From Sorangium cellulosum So0157-2 (GTDB lineage Bacteria > Myxococcota_A > Polyangia > Polyangiales > Polyangiaceae), in NCBI RefSeq assembly GCF_000418325.1, contig NC_021658.1:1-64000 (forward strand): a stretch of 64,000 bases of DNA, in the 5' to 3' direction. The first letter of the stretch is position 1; each line of letters opens with the position of its first letter. Of this stretch, positions 37,642-46,880 are shown piece after piece. The notes under the pieces were generated by a model that saw only the letters and a list, made by a program, of their open reading frames with translations, was not told the origin of the DNA and searched no databases. The position numbers were made by a program, and so were the translations under genes.

Positions 37642-39411
37642 GTGCCCCAGGCCTCGACCCGACGCGCGCTCCGCGGCTGCGCCCCGCTGCTCCTCTCCGT
37701 CGTCGGCGGTGCGACGTTCGCCCTCACGGCCCCTCCCACGGATCTCTACCCTGCCGTCATCGCCGGCCTCGCCCTGCTGGCGGCCGCCGTGCATGACGCC
37801 CCGACGTTCTGGCGCGCGTTCGGGCGCGGCGCCGCCTGGGGAACGGCGGCGGGCATCGTGGGCCTGCGCTTCGTGCCGGAGGTCATCCTGCGCTTCACGC
37901 CGCTCGGCGCGGCGGCCTCGTACCTCGCGCTGATCCTGCTCGCGGCCGCCCAGTCGCTGGTCTGGGCGGTCTGCGGCGGCATCACGAGCGTGCTCCTCCG
38001 GCGCGTGCGCGCCCCGCTCGAGCTCGCCTTCGCGACGGGCGTGTTCGCCGCCGTGGTCCTCCCGACGGTCTTCGGCTGGACACCGGCGGGCCTCATGAGC
38101 CCATGGCCGGCGCTCGTGCAGCTCGCCGACCTCGTCGGCGAGCGCGGCGTCTCGGTCCTGTTCGCCGTGGGGGCCGCCCTGCTCGCCCGCGCGGGCCTCG
38201 CGGCCGTCGGGGTGGCGCCCGGCGGGCGCCCGCTCGCGCCCGCGCCGGAGTCGCGGTCCGCCCGCCGTCGGCCGCCCCGCGCGATCCTCTCCCCGGCGCT
38301 CGCGAGCGCCGCGCTGTTCGGGGGGCTCGCGGCGCACGGCGCGCTCCGGATGGCCGCCGTGGAGCGCGCGAGCGCGGGCCTGCCGACGGCGCGCGTGGCG
38401 CTCGTCAACCAGGCCGTGGGGCCTCACGAGCGCTGGCAGCCGAAGAACCACCCGCGGATCCTGCGCGCCTTGCACGAGCTCACCCGGAAGGCCGAGGCCG
38501 GCGGCGCCGAGCTCACCCTCTGGCCCGAGGCGGCGTATCCGTACCCGCTCCCGCACAGCGCCCGGCAGGCGCCGCGCGGCGGTCGAGCGCTCCTCGGCCC
38601 CGGCGTCCGCGGTCCGGTCCTCGCCGGGCTCATCACCCAGGCGCCGCCCGCGAAGGCGGACGACGGCGTGGAGGAACGGAACAGCTACAACTCCGCGACC
38701 CTCGTGCTCCCCGACGGGAGCATGCAGCCGACCCAGGACAAGCTGCAGCTGCTCTGGTTCGGCGAGACGGTGCCGGGCGGCGCCTACCTGCCCTGGCTGC
38801 GGCGCATCTTCCAGAAGAGCGGCGGGCTCGTCCCGGGCGCGGAGCCGCGCGCGCTCACGCTTCGCCGGGAGCAGGGGCCCGCGCTCCGGATCGGGGTGCT
38901 CAACTGCTACGAGGACACGCTCACCGGGGTGGCGCGGCGGATCACCGGCGCGCTCGCCCCGAACCTCCTCGTCAACATCACGAACGACGCCTGGTTCACC
39001 GGGAGCGCCGAGCCCGAGCTGCACGCGCGGCTCGCGGTCATGCGCGCCGTCGAGCTGCGCCGCGACCTCGTGCGCGCCGTGAACCTCGGTGTGGTGTCAT
39101 GGATCGACGCCCGCGGCGTGGTACGCGGCCGGGACGAGAGCGCTGCGCCGGGGGTGACCTTCGCGACCCCGGCGGTCAGGGACACACCGCTGACGCTCTA
39201 CACCCGCGTGGGCGACGCCCCTCTGGCGGCGCTGCTCGCCCTCGCGATCGTCGCGTGCGCGCTCAGGACGCGATGCTCCGCGGCGAAAGCATCGCCCGAA
39301 GCTCCGGACGCCGCCGCGGGGGCACGCCCGGCCGCTGGACCTCCGGAGCTCGCGTCGCCGGATGGGGCCGCGCAAGCCGCGGCCACCGACGCGCCGCTCA
39401 GCCGTCCTTGA
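37642..39411 (+). CDS. lnt: Apolipoprotein N-acyltransferase
   Basis: Adds the third acyl chain to the N-terminal Cys of lipoproteins at the inner membrane. N-terminal hydrophobic helices (residues 1-200) precede a nitrilase-type periplasmic domain with the full catalytic triad: Glu296 (LWPEAAYP), Lys367 (QDKLQLLWFGE) and Cys422 (VLNCYED). A last helix and a 60-residue Ala/Pro/Ser tail end the 589-aa protein; the tail is unusual. It starts at GTG 37642. Several predicted lipoproteins in this window would be its substrates. Its end overlaps the convergent HU gene by 14 bp. Confidence 0.93.
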   Translation: MPQASTRRALRGCAPLLLSVVGGATFALTAPPTDLYPAVIAGLALLAAAVHDAPTFWRAFGRGAAWGTAAGIVGLRFVPEVILRFTPLGAAASYLALILLAAAQSLVWAVCGGITSVLLRRVRAPLELAFATGVFAAVVLPTVFGWTPAGLMSPWPALVQLADLVGERGVSVLFAVGAALLARAGLAAVGVAPGGRPLAPAPESRSARRRPPRAILSPALASAALFGGLAAHGALRMAAVERASAGLPTARVALVNQAVGPHERWQPKNHPRILRALHELTRKAEAGGAELTLWPEAAYPYPLPHSARQAPRGGRALLGPGVRGPVLAGLITQAPPAKADDGVEERNSYNSATLVLPDGSMQPTQDKLQLLWFGETVPGGAYLPWLRRIFQKSGGLVPGAEPRALTLRREQGPALRIGVLNCYEDTLTGVARRITGALAPNLLVNITNDAWFTGSAEPELHARLAVMRAVELRRDLVRAVNLGVVSWIDARGVVRGRDESAAPGVTFATPAVRDTPLTLYTRVGDAPLAALLALAIVACALRTRCSAAKASPEAPDAAAGARPAAGPPELASPDGAAQAAATDAPLSRP

Positions 39412-39706
39412 GCGCCTTGACGGGCGCCGCGCGGAGCTTGCGGCTCGCCGGCTTGCCCTTGATGGTCATCGGCTGCTTCGTGAACGGATTGATGCCTTCC
39501 CGGTCCTGCGTCGCCGGGATCTCCTTCGCCTTGATCTTCACGAGGCCCGGGACCGTGACCTCGCCCGGCCCCTCCGGACCGAGCTCCTTCTTCACCAGCT
39601 CGCTGAGCGCATCGAGCACGCTGGCCACGGACTTCTTGTCGAGGTTGGTGGCCTCGGCAAGACCGACGATCATCTGCGCCTTGGTCAGCTTGTTCGAACC
39701 GGGCAT
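39398..39706 (-). CDS. HU/IHF-family DNA-binding protein
   Basis: A 102-aa nucleoid protein that bends DNA as a dimer. It shows the helical N terminus (LTKAQMIVGLAEATNLDKK), the VLDALSELVKKEL helix and a beta-arm with the conserved NPFTKQPMTIKGKPASRKLR. That last stretch also resembles SWIB-less HU variants common in deltaproteobacteria. A strong GGAGG lies 5 nt before the ATG. A weak promoter (TTGCGA-N17-TAAACG, 39762-39734 on this strand) lies upstream. It overlaps lnt tail to tail. Confidence 0.9.
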   Translation of the reverse strand: MPGSNKLTKAQMIVGLAEATNLDKKSVASVLDALSELVKKELGPEGPGEVTVPGLVKIKAKEIPATQDREGINPFTKQPMTIKGKPASRKLRAAPVKALKDG

Positions 39707-39770
39707 GTTTCCTCCAAGTCGAAAGGGGGCGTCCGTTTAACAAGCGAGGTTTCGCATCGCAAGGAATAAG

Positions 39771-40379
39771 TCATTGCGCCCCCGTCTTATTCGGTCTCGC
39801 GACGCCGCTGCGAGGCCGGATTCCAGTGGGACTGCTGCCGCGCGACGCCGCGGCGGCCTCGAGCTCCCGGGTCAACGCCGTCATCTCTCGCTCCTCCGCG
39901 TCGGTTTTGTGGTCGTAACCGAGCAGGTGCAGCAGGCCGTGCCCGAGCAGCATCGTGATCTCGTCGAGCAGCGGACGGTCGCGCTCGGCTGCTTGCCGGG
40001 CGGCCGTGTCGATCGAGACGATCACGTCGCCGAGCAGGCCGTGCCACGCCGACGGATCCACAGGACCTCGCCGGCCGCGCTTGCGCGACGTGGCGCCGTT
40101 CTGCTCCAGCATGGGGAAGGCGAGCACGTCGGTCGGCTTGTCCTTGCGCCGGTACGTGCGGTTCAGCTCGTGGATGGCCTCGTCGTTCACCAGGGCCACG
40201 GAGAGCTCCACGCCCTGCAGCGCGAGGTGGGCGAGCATCTTGCTCGCGCGCCGGCGCACGACCGCCGTCGACACCCCCTTGAACGGCCCGCCCTGCGTCG
40301 TGATGGACACGACCGCGGGGGCCGCCGGGCGGCTCGCGCGTCGCTTCGTTCCCGGGCTTCCCTTGTCCTTCTCGGCCAC
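39771..40379 (-). CDS. ybeY: Endoribonuclease YbeY
   Basis: Zinc-dependent RNase acting in 16S rRNA 3'-end maturation and ribosome quality control. The diagnostic HGLLHLLGYDH motif gives the three metal-binding His; LNRTYRRKDKPTDVLAFP and LLGDVIVSID also match. At 202 aa it is longer than the usual 150-170, with a basic N-terminal tail and a Ser/Arg/Pro C-terminal tail. The GTG at 40379 is the most likely start, 8 bp after the stop of the transaldolase gene, so the two form an operon. No ybeZ (phoH) neighbour is present. Confidence 0.92.
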   Translation of the reverse strand: MAEKDKGSPGTKRRASRPAAPAVVSITTQGGPFKGVSTAVVRRRASKMLAHLALQGVELSVALVNDEAIHELNRTYRRKDKPTDVLAFPMLEQNGATSRKRGRRGPVDPSAWHGLLGDVIVSIDTAARQAAERDRPLLDEITMLLGHGLLHLLGYDHKTDAEEREMTALTRELEAAAASRGSSPTGIRPRSGVARPNKTGAQ

Positions 40380-40387
40380 GAGGTTCG

Positions 40388-41038
40388 CTATACCAGCTCG
40401 GGGATCTTCTTCGCATCCGCCAAGAACTGCGCGAGGCCGACGTCGGTCAGCGGGTGCTTGGTCAGCTGCTTGATCACCTTGAGCGGCATCGTCGCGGCGT
40501 GCGACCCGATCATGGCCGCCTGCACGACGTGGACGGGGTGCCGCACGCTCGCGGTGAGCACCTGCGTCGGGAAGCCGTAGTTCCTGTAGATCGTCACGAC
40601 CTGCAGGACCAGGTCCATCCCGTCCCCCGCGGCGTCGTCGACCCGGCCGACGAACGGCGAGATGTACGTCGCCCCAGCCTTGGCCGCGAGCAGCGCCTGG
40701 GCAGCCGAGAAGCAGAGGGTGACGTTCGTCCGGATGCCCTCGGCGGCGAAGATCCGCACCGCCTTGAGCCCCTCGTCGATGAGCGGGACCTTGACCACCA
40801 CGTTCGGGTGGATCTTGGCGAGCTCGCGGCCCTCCCGGAGGATCGCGTCCCGCTCGACCGCCACCACCTCGGCCGAGACGGGGCCGTCGACCACCTCGCA
40901 GATCTCGGCGATCACCTGCCTCGTCGGCCTGCCGCCCTTGGCGAGGAGCGACGGGTTCGTGGTCACGCCGTCGATGACCCCCATCGACTGCGCCTCCCTG
41001 ATTTCCGCGATGTCCCCTGAGTCGATGAACACCTTCAT
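40388..41038 (-). CDS. tal: Transaldolase / fructose-6-phosphate aldolase-like protein
   Basis: A 216-aa member of the short transaldolase family (TalC/Fsa type), a TIM-barrel aldolase of the pentose phosphate pathway. It starts [14 protein letters not shown], then GVTTNPSLL, the Schiff-base Lys in [27 protein letters not shown] and SPFVGRVDD, and later ASVRHPVHV. TalC-type transaldolases and Fsa aldolases cannot be separated without testing residues around the active site. It leads a two-gene operon with ybeY. Confidence 0.93.
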   Translation of the reverse strand: MKVFIDSGDIAEIREAQSMGVIDGVTTNPSLLAKGGRPTRQVIAEICEVVDGPVSAEVVAVERDAILREGRELAKIHPNVVVKVPLIDEGLKAVRIFAAEGIRTNVTLCFSAAQALLAAKAGATYISPFVGRVDDAAGDGMDLVLQVVTIYRNYGFPTQVLTASVRHPVHVVQAAMIGSHAATMPLKVIKQLTKHPLTDVGLAQFLADAKKIPELV

Positions 41039-41190
41039 GGTCCTGCCTCCCCGAGCCGACGCGTCGGCCCTCAGGCAGTGTCCATGCTGGGATCAGGCGC
41101 CGGAGCAAGGGCCCGGCGCGGGCCCTCGACGGCGCGCCGCGGGCGCCTTGCGAGCGGGGCGAGCGGGGCGAGCGGGGAGGACGCGCCGGC

Positions 41191-44100
41191 TCAGACCGTC
41201 GCCTCGTCCTCGGCGCCGTGGCACGTGTTGAACGGCTTGCCGCTGCCGCAGGGGCACTCCTGCTCCTGCGTGACGGCGGGCTGCGGCAGCGCCGCCGCCG
41301 GTTTCGCGCCGATCGGGAGCGACTCGTCGTGCTGCGCGACCGCGTCGAGCAGCGCCGCCGCGTGGCGCTGGCGATCCGCCGCCTCGATCTGCGCCTCTTC
41401 CTGCTCGGCGCGCCTGACGTTCACGCTGAAGAGCTTCGTGACCACGTTCGAGGAGACGCGGGCCACCATGTTCACGAACATGTTGTAGCCCTCCTTCTTG
41501 TACTCCTGCTTCGGGTCCTTCTGCCCGTAGCCGCGCAGGCCGATGCCGTCGCGGAGGTGGTCCATGTCGGTCAGGTGGTCGACCCACGCCTTGTCGAGCT
41601 CCTCCAGGTAGAGGTGCCGGAAGATGCGGAGCGACAGCTCGACCCCGATCTCCTCCTCGCGCTTCTCGTACGCCTTCTCGGCGCGCTCGTAGAGCTCGCG
41701 CGCCAGCGTCTCCTGATCGCCGATGTGCGCGACGTCGTCCGGCAGCTCGACGCCGAAGTGCTCGCGGAAGCCCTGGAAGATGCCGCCCCAGTCCCAGTCC
41801 TCGGGCGGCTTGCGCGCCGGGCACGACTCCTCGACCATCGCGCCGATGATCCGGTCCATCAGATCGAGCAGCCGCTCGCGCTGCTCCGTGAGCGCCTGGG
41901 GCACGAGCTCGGCGCACTCGTCGTAGATGTCGAGGACCTTGTCGGGGCGCGACTCGAGCTCGATCTTCACGCCCCAGCGCGTGTAGAGCTCGCGCTGCAG
42001 GTTCTCGAGCTCGACGAACCGATCCGTCTTCTCGAAGTCCTTCCGCACGATCTCGCGGCGGTTGCCGTCCTCGTCGAGCGGCATCACCGGATCGTTCGCG
42101 AACATCCCGAGCAGGTAGCCGACGTCCGGCCGCACCAGCTCCGCGATCGACGCGAGCGGCTTGATCGTCCGCTTCTCGCCCGTCGGCTTCCCCTCCTCGT
42201 CGAGGATCTCGGGGGAGTAGCGGCCGAGGAGCAGCGACTGGCGCATGTCGTAGATCGTCTTGCGCTGCGCGCTCATCACGTCGTCGTACTCGAGCAGGTT
42301 CTTGCGGATGTCGAAGTTGCGCTCCTCGACCTTCTTCTGCGCGTTCTCGACGCTCTTCGTCACCCACGGGTGCTCGATGGGCTCGTCGTCCGGCATGCCC
42401 ATCCGCTCCATCAGGTTCTTCACCCGATCGCCGGCGAAGATGCGCATGAGGTCGTCCTCAAGGGACAGGTAGAACTTCGACGTCCCGGGGTCGCCCTGGC
42501 GGCCGGCGCGGCCGCGCAGCTGGTTGTCGATGCGGCGCGACTCGTGCCGCTCGGTGCCCAGGATGTACAGCCCGCCGAGCTCGCGGATCTCGTTGCCCTC
42601 CGCGGTGCACTCCTTCTTGAGCTCCTCGACCAGGGCCTCGAACGCCTCGGGCTCCGCCTCGGGCTGGCGGTTCTGCTCCTTGAACTTGAGCTTCGCGAGC
42701 ATCTCCGCGTTGCCGCCCAGGATGATGTCCGTCCCGCGCCCGGCCATGTTGGTCGACACCGTGATGGCCCCTTTGCGGCCCGCCTGCGCGACCACGTACG
42801 CCTCGTTCTCGTGGTGCTTCGCGTTCAGCACGTTGTGCTTCACGCCGCGCTTCGTCAGGATCCGGCTGATCGCGGTGCTCTTCTCGACGCTCGTCGTGCC
42901 CACCAGGATCGGCTGGCCGAGCTCGTGCTTCTCGAGGATCTCGTTGATGACCGCCGTGAACTTCTCCTTCTCGGTCTTGTAGACGAGATCCTCGTAGTCG
43001 ACGCGGACCACCGGCTTGTTCGTGGGGACGATGACGACGTCGAGCTTGTACGTGCTGTGGAACTCCGCCGCTTCGGTGTCCGCGGTGCCGGTCATCCCGG
43101 AGAGCTTCTTGTACAGCCGGAAGAGGTTCTGGAAGGTGATCGTCGCCATCGTCCGGCTCTCCTCCTGGATCCGGACGTTCTCCTTCGCCTCGACGGCCTG
43201 GTGCAGGCCGTCCGACCACCTCCGGCCCGCGAGGACGCGGCCGGTGAACTCGTCGATGATGAGCACCTTGCCGTCGCGCACCATGTAGTTGACGTCGCGC
43301 TTGTAGAGCGTGTGCGCGCGCAGGCACTGGTTCAGGATGTGCAGCGTCTCGAGGTTGACCGGGTCATAGAGGTTCGTGCCCTTGAGCACCTTGAGCGCCG
43401 CGAGCAGCCGCTCCGCCGTCTCCACGCCCTCGTCGGTCAGCGTCACCGAGTGACCCTTCTCGTCGACGGCGAAATGCTCCTCGTTCCGGAGCTGGGGGAT
43501 GACCTCGTTGATCGTGCGGTACTTGTCGCTCGAGCGCTCGCCCTGGCCGCTGATGATGAGCGGAGTCCGCGCCTCGTCGATGAGGATGGAGTCGACCTCG
43601 TCGACGATCGCGTAATGCAGCGGGCGCTGCGCGTACTCGAGCGCCGAGAACTTCATGTTGTCGCGCAGGTAATCGAAGCCGAACTCGTTGTTCTGGCCGT
43701 ACGTGATGTCGCAGCGGTACGCGTCGCGCTTCTCCGCGTCGCCCTGCTGGTTGACGACCACGCCGGTCGACAGGCCGAGGAAGCCGTAGAGCTTGCCCAT
43801 CCACTCGGCGTCGCGCCGCGCCAGGTAGTCGTTCACCGTGACGACGTGGACGCCCTTGCCCTCGAGGGCGTTCAGATAGCAGGGGAGCGTCGCGACCAGC
43901 GTCTTGCCCTCGCCAGTGCGCATCTCGGCGATGCAGCCGTTGTGGAGCACCATGCCGCCGATGAGCTGCACGTCGTAATGGCGCATCTTGAGCGCGCGCC
44001 TCGACGCCTCGCGGCAGACCGCGAACGCCGGGACGAGGATGTCGTCCAGCGTCGCCCCGTTGGAGAGCTTCTCCTTGAACTCCGCGGTCTTCGCCCGAAG

Positions 44101-44226
44101 CTCGGCGTCCGAGAGCTTCTGCAGCTCCGGCTCCATCCTGCCGATCGCCTCGACCCGCGGTCGCATGCGGCGGATGGCGCGCTCGTGCGAGGTGCCGAAA
44201 ATCTTCTTCATCGCCCAAGTGAACAT
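41191..44226 (-). CDS. secA: Preprotein translocase ATPase SecA
   Basis: Motor that pushes unfolded preproteins through SecYEG. The roughly 1011-aa protein has Walker A MRTGEGKT, the DEAD-like VDEVDSILIDEARTPLIISG, helicase motif QLRGRAGRQGDPG and the C-terminal zinc motif CPCGSGKPFNTCHG that binds SecB or phospholipid. ATG 44226 is chosen (MFTWAMKKIFG); MKKIFG at 44211 is an alternative. Longer upstream frame is not conserved. A possible promoter lies 62-90 bp upstream, and tRNA-Leu is 330 bp upstream on the same strand. Confidence 0.97.
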   Translation of the reverse strand: MFTWAMKKIFGTSHERAIRRMRPRVEAIGRMEPELQKLSDAELRAKTAEFKEKLSNGATLDDILVPAFAVCREASRRALKMRHYDVQLIGGMVLHNGCIAEMRTGEGKTLVATLPCYLNALEGKGVHVVTVNDYLARRDAEWMGKLYGFLGLSTGVVVNQQGDAEKRDAYRCDITYGQNNEFGFDYLRDNMKFSALEYAQRPLHYAIVDEVDSILIDEARTPLIISGQGERSSDKYRTINEVIPQLRNEEHFAVDEKGHSVTLTDEGVETAERLLAALKVLKGTNLYDPVNLETLHILNQCLRAHTLYKRDVNYMVRDGKVLIIDEFTGRVLAGRRWSDGLHQAVEAKENVRIQEESRTMATITFQNLFRLYKKLSGMTGTADTEAAEFHSTYKLDVVIVPTNKPVVRVDYEDLVYKTEKEKFTAVINEILEKHELGQPILVGTTSVEKSTAISRILTKRGVKHNVLNAKHHENEAYVVAQAGRKGAITVSTNMAGRGTDIILGGNAEMLAKLKFKEQNRQPEAEPEAFEALVEELKKECTAEGNEIRELGGLYILGTERHESRRIDNQLRGRAGRQGDPGTSKFYLSLEDDLMRIFAGDRVKNLMERMGMPDDEPIEHPWVTKSVENAQKKVEERNFDIRKNLLEYDDVMSAQRKTIYDMRQSLLLGRYSPEILDEEGKPTGEKRTIKPLASIAELVRPDVGYLLGMFANDPVMPLDEDGNRREIVRKDFEKTDRFVELENLQRELYTRWGVKIELESRPDKVLDIYDECAELVPQALTEQRERLLDLMDRIIGAMVEESCPARKPPEDWDWGGIFQGFREHFGVELPDDVAHIGDQETLARELYERAEKAYEKREEEIGVELSLRIFRHLYLEELDKAWVDHLTDMDHLRDGIGLRGYGQKDPKQEYKKEGYNMFVNMVARVSSNVVTKLFSVNVRRAEQEEAQIEAADRQRHAAALLDAVAQHDESLPIGAKPAAALPQPAVTQEQECPCGSGKPFNTCHGAEDEATV

Positions 44227-44557
44227 CTTTACGTGCCTTGGCTCCGCGGCGGTCAGGTGGGAGGAAAGGGTCCGGCCGAGGAACGCGAACGTAGTCGCGC
44301 CGCGGGCGTCGCGCAATTCCGGGACCGCGCGCTCCGTCGACGACGCCGCCGAGGCGATCCCTCCGCGGCCCGGATGGCGCCGGCCCCCTCCGCCGTCGAC
44401 GCGCGTCGCTGCGCGCTCCTCCCCCCCGCGCGCAGCGGACCACGCCCGCGCACCGGCGGCCACGCCCGGACCGAGCCGTCCCGGAGAGCCGCCCCGCCGA
44501 AGCGACGGGGCGCGTCGCGCCGCTGGGCGGTCGAGTCGTCCAGGATTCAAGCCAGGG
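44227..44557. other. 331-bp gap between secA and tRNA-Leu
   Basis: Apart from the candidate secA promoter at 44288-44316, nothing specific is seen. An open frame from secA continues through it but lacks conserved text. Confidence 0.5.
44288..44316 (-). promoter_or_regulatory. Candidate secA promoter
   Basis: On the minus strand TTGCGC (44316-44311), a 17-bp spacer and TACGTT (44293-44288) give correct spacing but only half-matches to consensus. The same TTGCG- -35 type is seen before the HU gene. Confidence 0.35.
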
Positions 44558-44639
44558 TGCACGAGGGGGGACTCGAACCCCCAAGCCTCGCGGCGCCGGA
44601 ACCTAAAACCGGTGCGTATACCAGTTCCGCCACTCGTGC
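44558..44639 (-). tRNA. tRNA-Leu (anticodon UAG)
   Basis: A full class II cloverleaf on the minus strand: acceptor GCACGAG/CTCGTGC, discriminator A at 44558, D-arm beginning GCGGAACTGG, anticodon stem CCGGT/TCCGG with loop TTTAGGT, a long variable arm GCCGCGAGGC typical of Leu, and T-arm GGGGG-TTCGAGT-CCCCC. The innermost anticodon-stem pair is U-U. CCA is not encoded (ACCC follows). It reads CUN leucine codons. Confidence 0.95.
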
Positions 44640-45186
44640 GCGCGGACGCTTGTGGCACCCTACGCCAGCCTCATCAAGCGGGAAATTCAGTTTGCCGCGG
44701 TGCGCCGAACGCGTCAGGGCGGGGTGCACGAGCGGCCCGGACGTTGGCACCCGCACTGGACGCCGAGCCGGGAGCAACGGGCGGATCGGCGGACCGCGCC
44801 GCCCTGGAGGGCTCGCAAACCTGGGCTGGCCCGTGCGCACGAACCGCGCACCGGCGCTCGTGGGCGGGGTAGGCGGGCCGACAGCATGGGGGCGCGCTCG
44901 TCGTCGGGGCGGAGGGGCGCCGCGGAGGGAGCGCGAAATGGGCACAGCGGCGGCCCGGGCGTCGGCGAGGCGACCTCACCGGCGGCGACGCGCGAAAGGG
45001 CCGCGTTGACGCCGAGAACCGCGGCCGACGGGGGCCGGGCGGCGCCGCCGCCGCGCCGTCGGCACGTGCGTTGCGAAGACGGGGGCCGTCCGCGGACGCG
45101 GATGCTGCCGCCGAGCGGTGGGACGCGCGCGCGTCGCCGTCCCCGTCGATGCGGCGCACTTCGACTGCAAGCCGCAGGGAACCCCG
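44640..45186. other. 547-bp gap between tRNA-Leu and the response regulator
   Basis: Several frames are open but their products are Arg/Pro/Gly-rich shadow peptides without conserved motifs. No repeat or convincing promoter was recognised. The tRNA promoter should lie near 44650-44700, but only weak hexamers are seen there. Confidence 0.5.
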
Positions 45187-45831
45187 ATGACGTACCAACC
45201 GAACGTTCTCCTCTTCGATCAGGACCCGGTCCTCCGGAGGGCCACGGCGCTCCTCCTCGGCAACCGCGGCGCCCTCGTCAGCCCGGCCGCGACGCTGGAG
45301 GAGGCGATCTCCCTCTCCCGCGAGCGCGTCTACGACGTCGCGCTCATCGATCTCGCCCCCGGGACGAAAGGCGCCCGGGAGATCCTGGGCCGCCTGCGGC
45401 GCGAGGGCGCGCTGCCGCGGCGGATCGTCTTCTGCGCCGAGGAGCCGGTCTCGTGCGACGGCGCGGACGACGTGAGCGAGGTCCTGCTCAAGCCGTACGC
45501 CTTCGGCCGGCTGCTCAGCACGATCTTCGTCGATCAGAGCCCCCGGCCGTCGACGAGGTCCGGGGTCTTCCCTCGCCTCCGGCTGGTCCGCGGCGGCCTC
45601 GCGCTCGATCGCCCGGAGCGCGGCGCGCCGGGAGATCGAGGCGCGCGCGCCTCCGGCGGAGCCGCGCAGCTCGATACGGCAGCCCGGCCGGCGGAGCCGC
45701 GCGAGGGCGCCGTCGCGGGGGCGAGCGGCGCCGCCGTCGTCCGGCTCCAGCGCAGGGCCCGCAGCGGCGCCTCCGGGCGGACGATCAGGTCGACGCGGCG
45801 CGCGCCGCGAGGTGCGCGCCATCCCGGATGA
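45187..45831 (+). CDS. Response-regulator receiver protein with low-complexity tail
   Basis: A 214-aa protein. Residues 5-118 form a CheY-like receiver with acidic Asp11/Asp13 (LLFDQDP), phospho-acceptor Asp55 (ALIDLAPG) and Lys in LLKPYAF. The loop between is slightly degenerate. The remaining 95 residues are Ala/Arg/Gly/Pro-rich with no output domain I recognise; the tail could be a decayed output domain. The last 47 bp overlap the convergent Crp/Fnr gene. No histidine kinase is nearby. Confidence 0.7.
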   Translation: MTYQPNVLLFDQDPVLRRATALLLGNRGALVSPAATLEEAISLSRERVYDVALIDLAPGTKGAREILGRLRREGALPRRIVFCAEEPVSCDGADDVSEVLLKPYAFGRLLSTIFVDQSPRPSTRSGVFPRLRLVRGGLALDRPERGAPGDRGARASGGAAQLDTAARPAEPREGAVAGASGAAVVRLQRRARSGASGRTIRSTRRAPRGARHPG

Positions 45832-46534
45832 CGATCCGCCGCCGGTCGAACGCGATCAGGCCGGCGCGCTTCAGCTTGCCGAGCAGCAGGGTGACCGTCT
45901 CGCGGGTGGAGCCGATCAGCAGCGCGATGTCGGCGTGCGTGAAGGGGGCCGACACCAGCTGACCCGACGCGTGCGGCCGTCCCCACCGCCGGGCAGCGGC
46001 GCGGAGAAAGTCGAGCAGGCGCACCTCCACCGTGCAGAGCAGCAGGGAGCCGAGGCGCGCCTCGGTCTCGAGCTTGCGCGAGACGAGCGCTGCAGCGAGC
46101 GCCTCGCGGAGCGCGGCGTCGGCGGCGAGCAGCCGCGTGAGCTCGGAGAGCGGCACCACGAGCCCGCTCCCCTCGTCGAGCACGATCGCGCTCTCGGACG
46201 CGACAGGCGCGCCCGCGAGCGCGCTCTCGCCCACGAGGTCGCCGGGCCCGCGGTGACCCAGCGGGACGATCCGCCCCTCGGCCGTGCGCTCGACCTTCAC
46301 GCGGCCCGCCCCGAGCAGGATCAGGTGCCGCGGCGGCGCGCCCTGCTGGCAGAGGCACTGCCGGCGCGGGAGCCGCTCGAGCCTGCCGAGATCGAGCAGC
46401 GCGCGCCGGCTCGGTGAGGTCAGCTGGGCCAGCGGCGAGCAAGACAGGATCCGCTCCTTCTCGAGATCCTGCGAGGCGTCGTCGCGCACGCCCTCGTTCC
46501 CCAGCGCAGGTCCGCGCACCTTCGGCTGTCCCAT
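45785..46534 (-). CDS. Crp/Fnr-family transcription regulator
   Basis: A 249-aa regulator. The cyclic-nucleotide-binding-like domain (about residues 30-150) includes LPRRQCLCQQGAPPRHLILL, GRVKVER and the phosphate-cassette region GDLVGESALAG. The C-terminal winged helix has FTHADIALLIGSTRETVTLLL. No N-terminal Fnr-type Cys cluster is evident, although a CSP and a CLC occur near residues 30 and 60. ATG 46534 is preferred to TTG 46549. It is divergent from rpoN, 346 bp away, but nothing shows direct control of rpoN. Confidence 0.87.
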   Translation of the reverse strand: MGQPKVRGPALGNEGVRDDASQDLEKERILSCSPLAQLTSPSRRALLDLGRLERLPRRQCLCQQGAPPRHLILLGAGRVKVERTAEGRIVPLGHRGPGDLVGESALAGAPVASESAIVLDEGSGLVVPLSELTRLLAADAALREALAAALVSRKLETEARLGSLLLCTVEVRLLDFLRAAARRWGRPHASGQLVSAPFTHADIALLIGSTRETVTLLLGKLKRAGLIAFDRRRIVIRDGAHLAARAAST

Positions 46535-46880
46535 CGCGGCTTCGCCCAATCTTTCGGGATTTCAAGCCTCCCGATCGGGAACCGATGGTGCAACGATCCG
46601 CTGACGGGGGCCACGCCGAACAGACCGAGGACGGCGCTCCGCAGAGGGCGGAGAAATCCCGCCATGGCGACGCCTGATAACGCGTTCAGCGGCGCAGGAC
46701 GCAGGGTCTGCGCTATTTTTTTGGTACAGACGTGAAAGCAAGACCCGGGCCGCTGCCCCGTTCGATGCTACGTTGGGGGTGAGGCCACCAATGAAACACT
46801 CGATGGCACGAACCTCGCGCAATGCCCCGGCCCCCGTTCGGCGGGTGGCGCAGGCGGCGAACTGAGAGAAGGAGCTCCTC
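46535..46880. other. 346-bp divergent gap upstream of rpoN
   Basis: Holds an A+T-rich stretch (CTATTTTTTTGG at about 46712-46723) and the near-palindrome CTGATAACGCGTTCAG at 46673-46688, but no promoter with good spacing. The rpoN ribosome site GAAGGAG (46868-46874) is strong. Confidence 0.5.

Noticed and set aside
44652..45962. A 436-codon plus-strand frame upstream of and across the receiver gene
   Set aside because: Arg/Pro/Ala-rich shadow; the receiver domain lies in another frame with intact catalytic residues.
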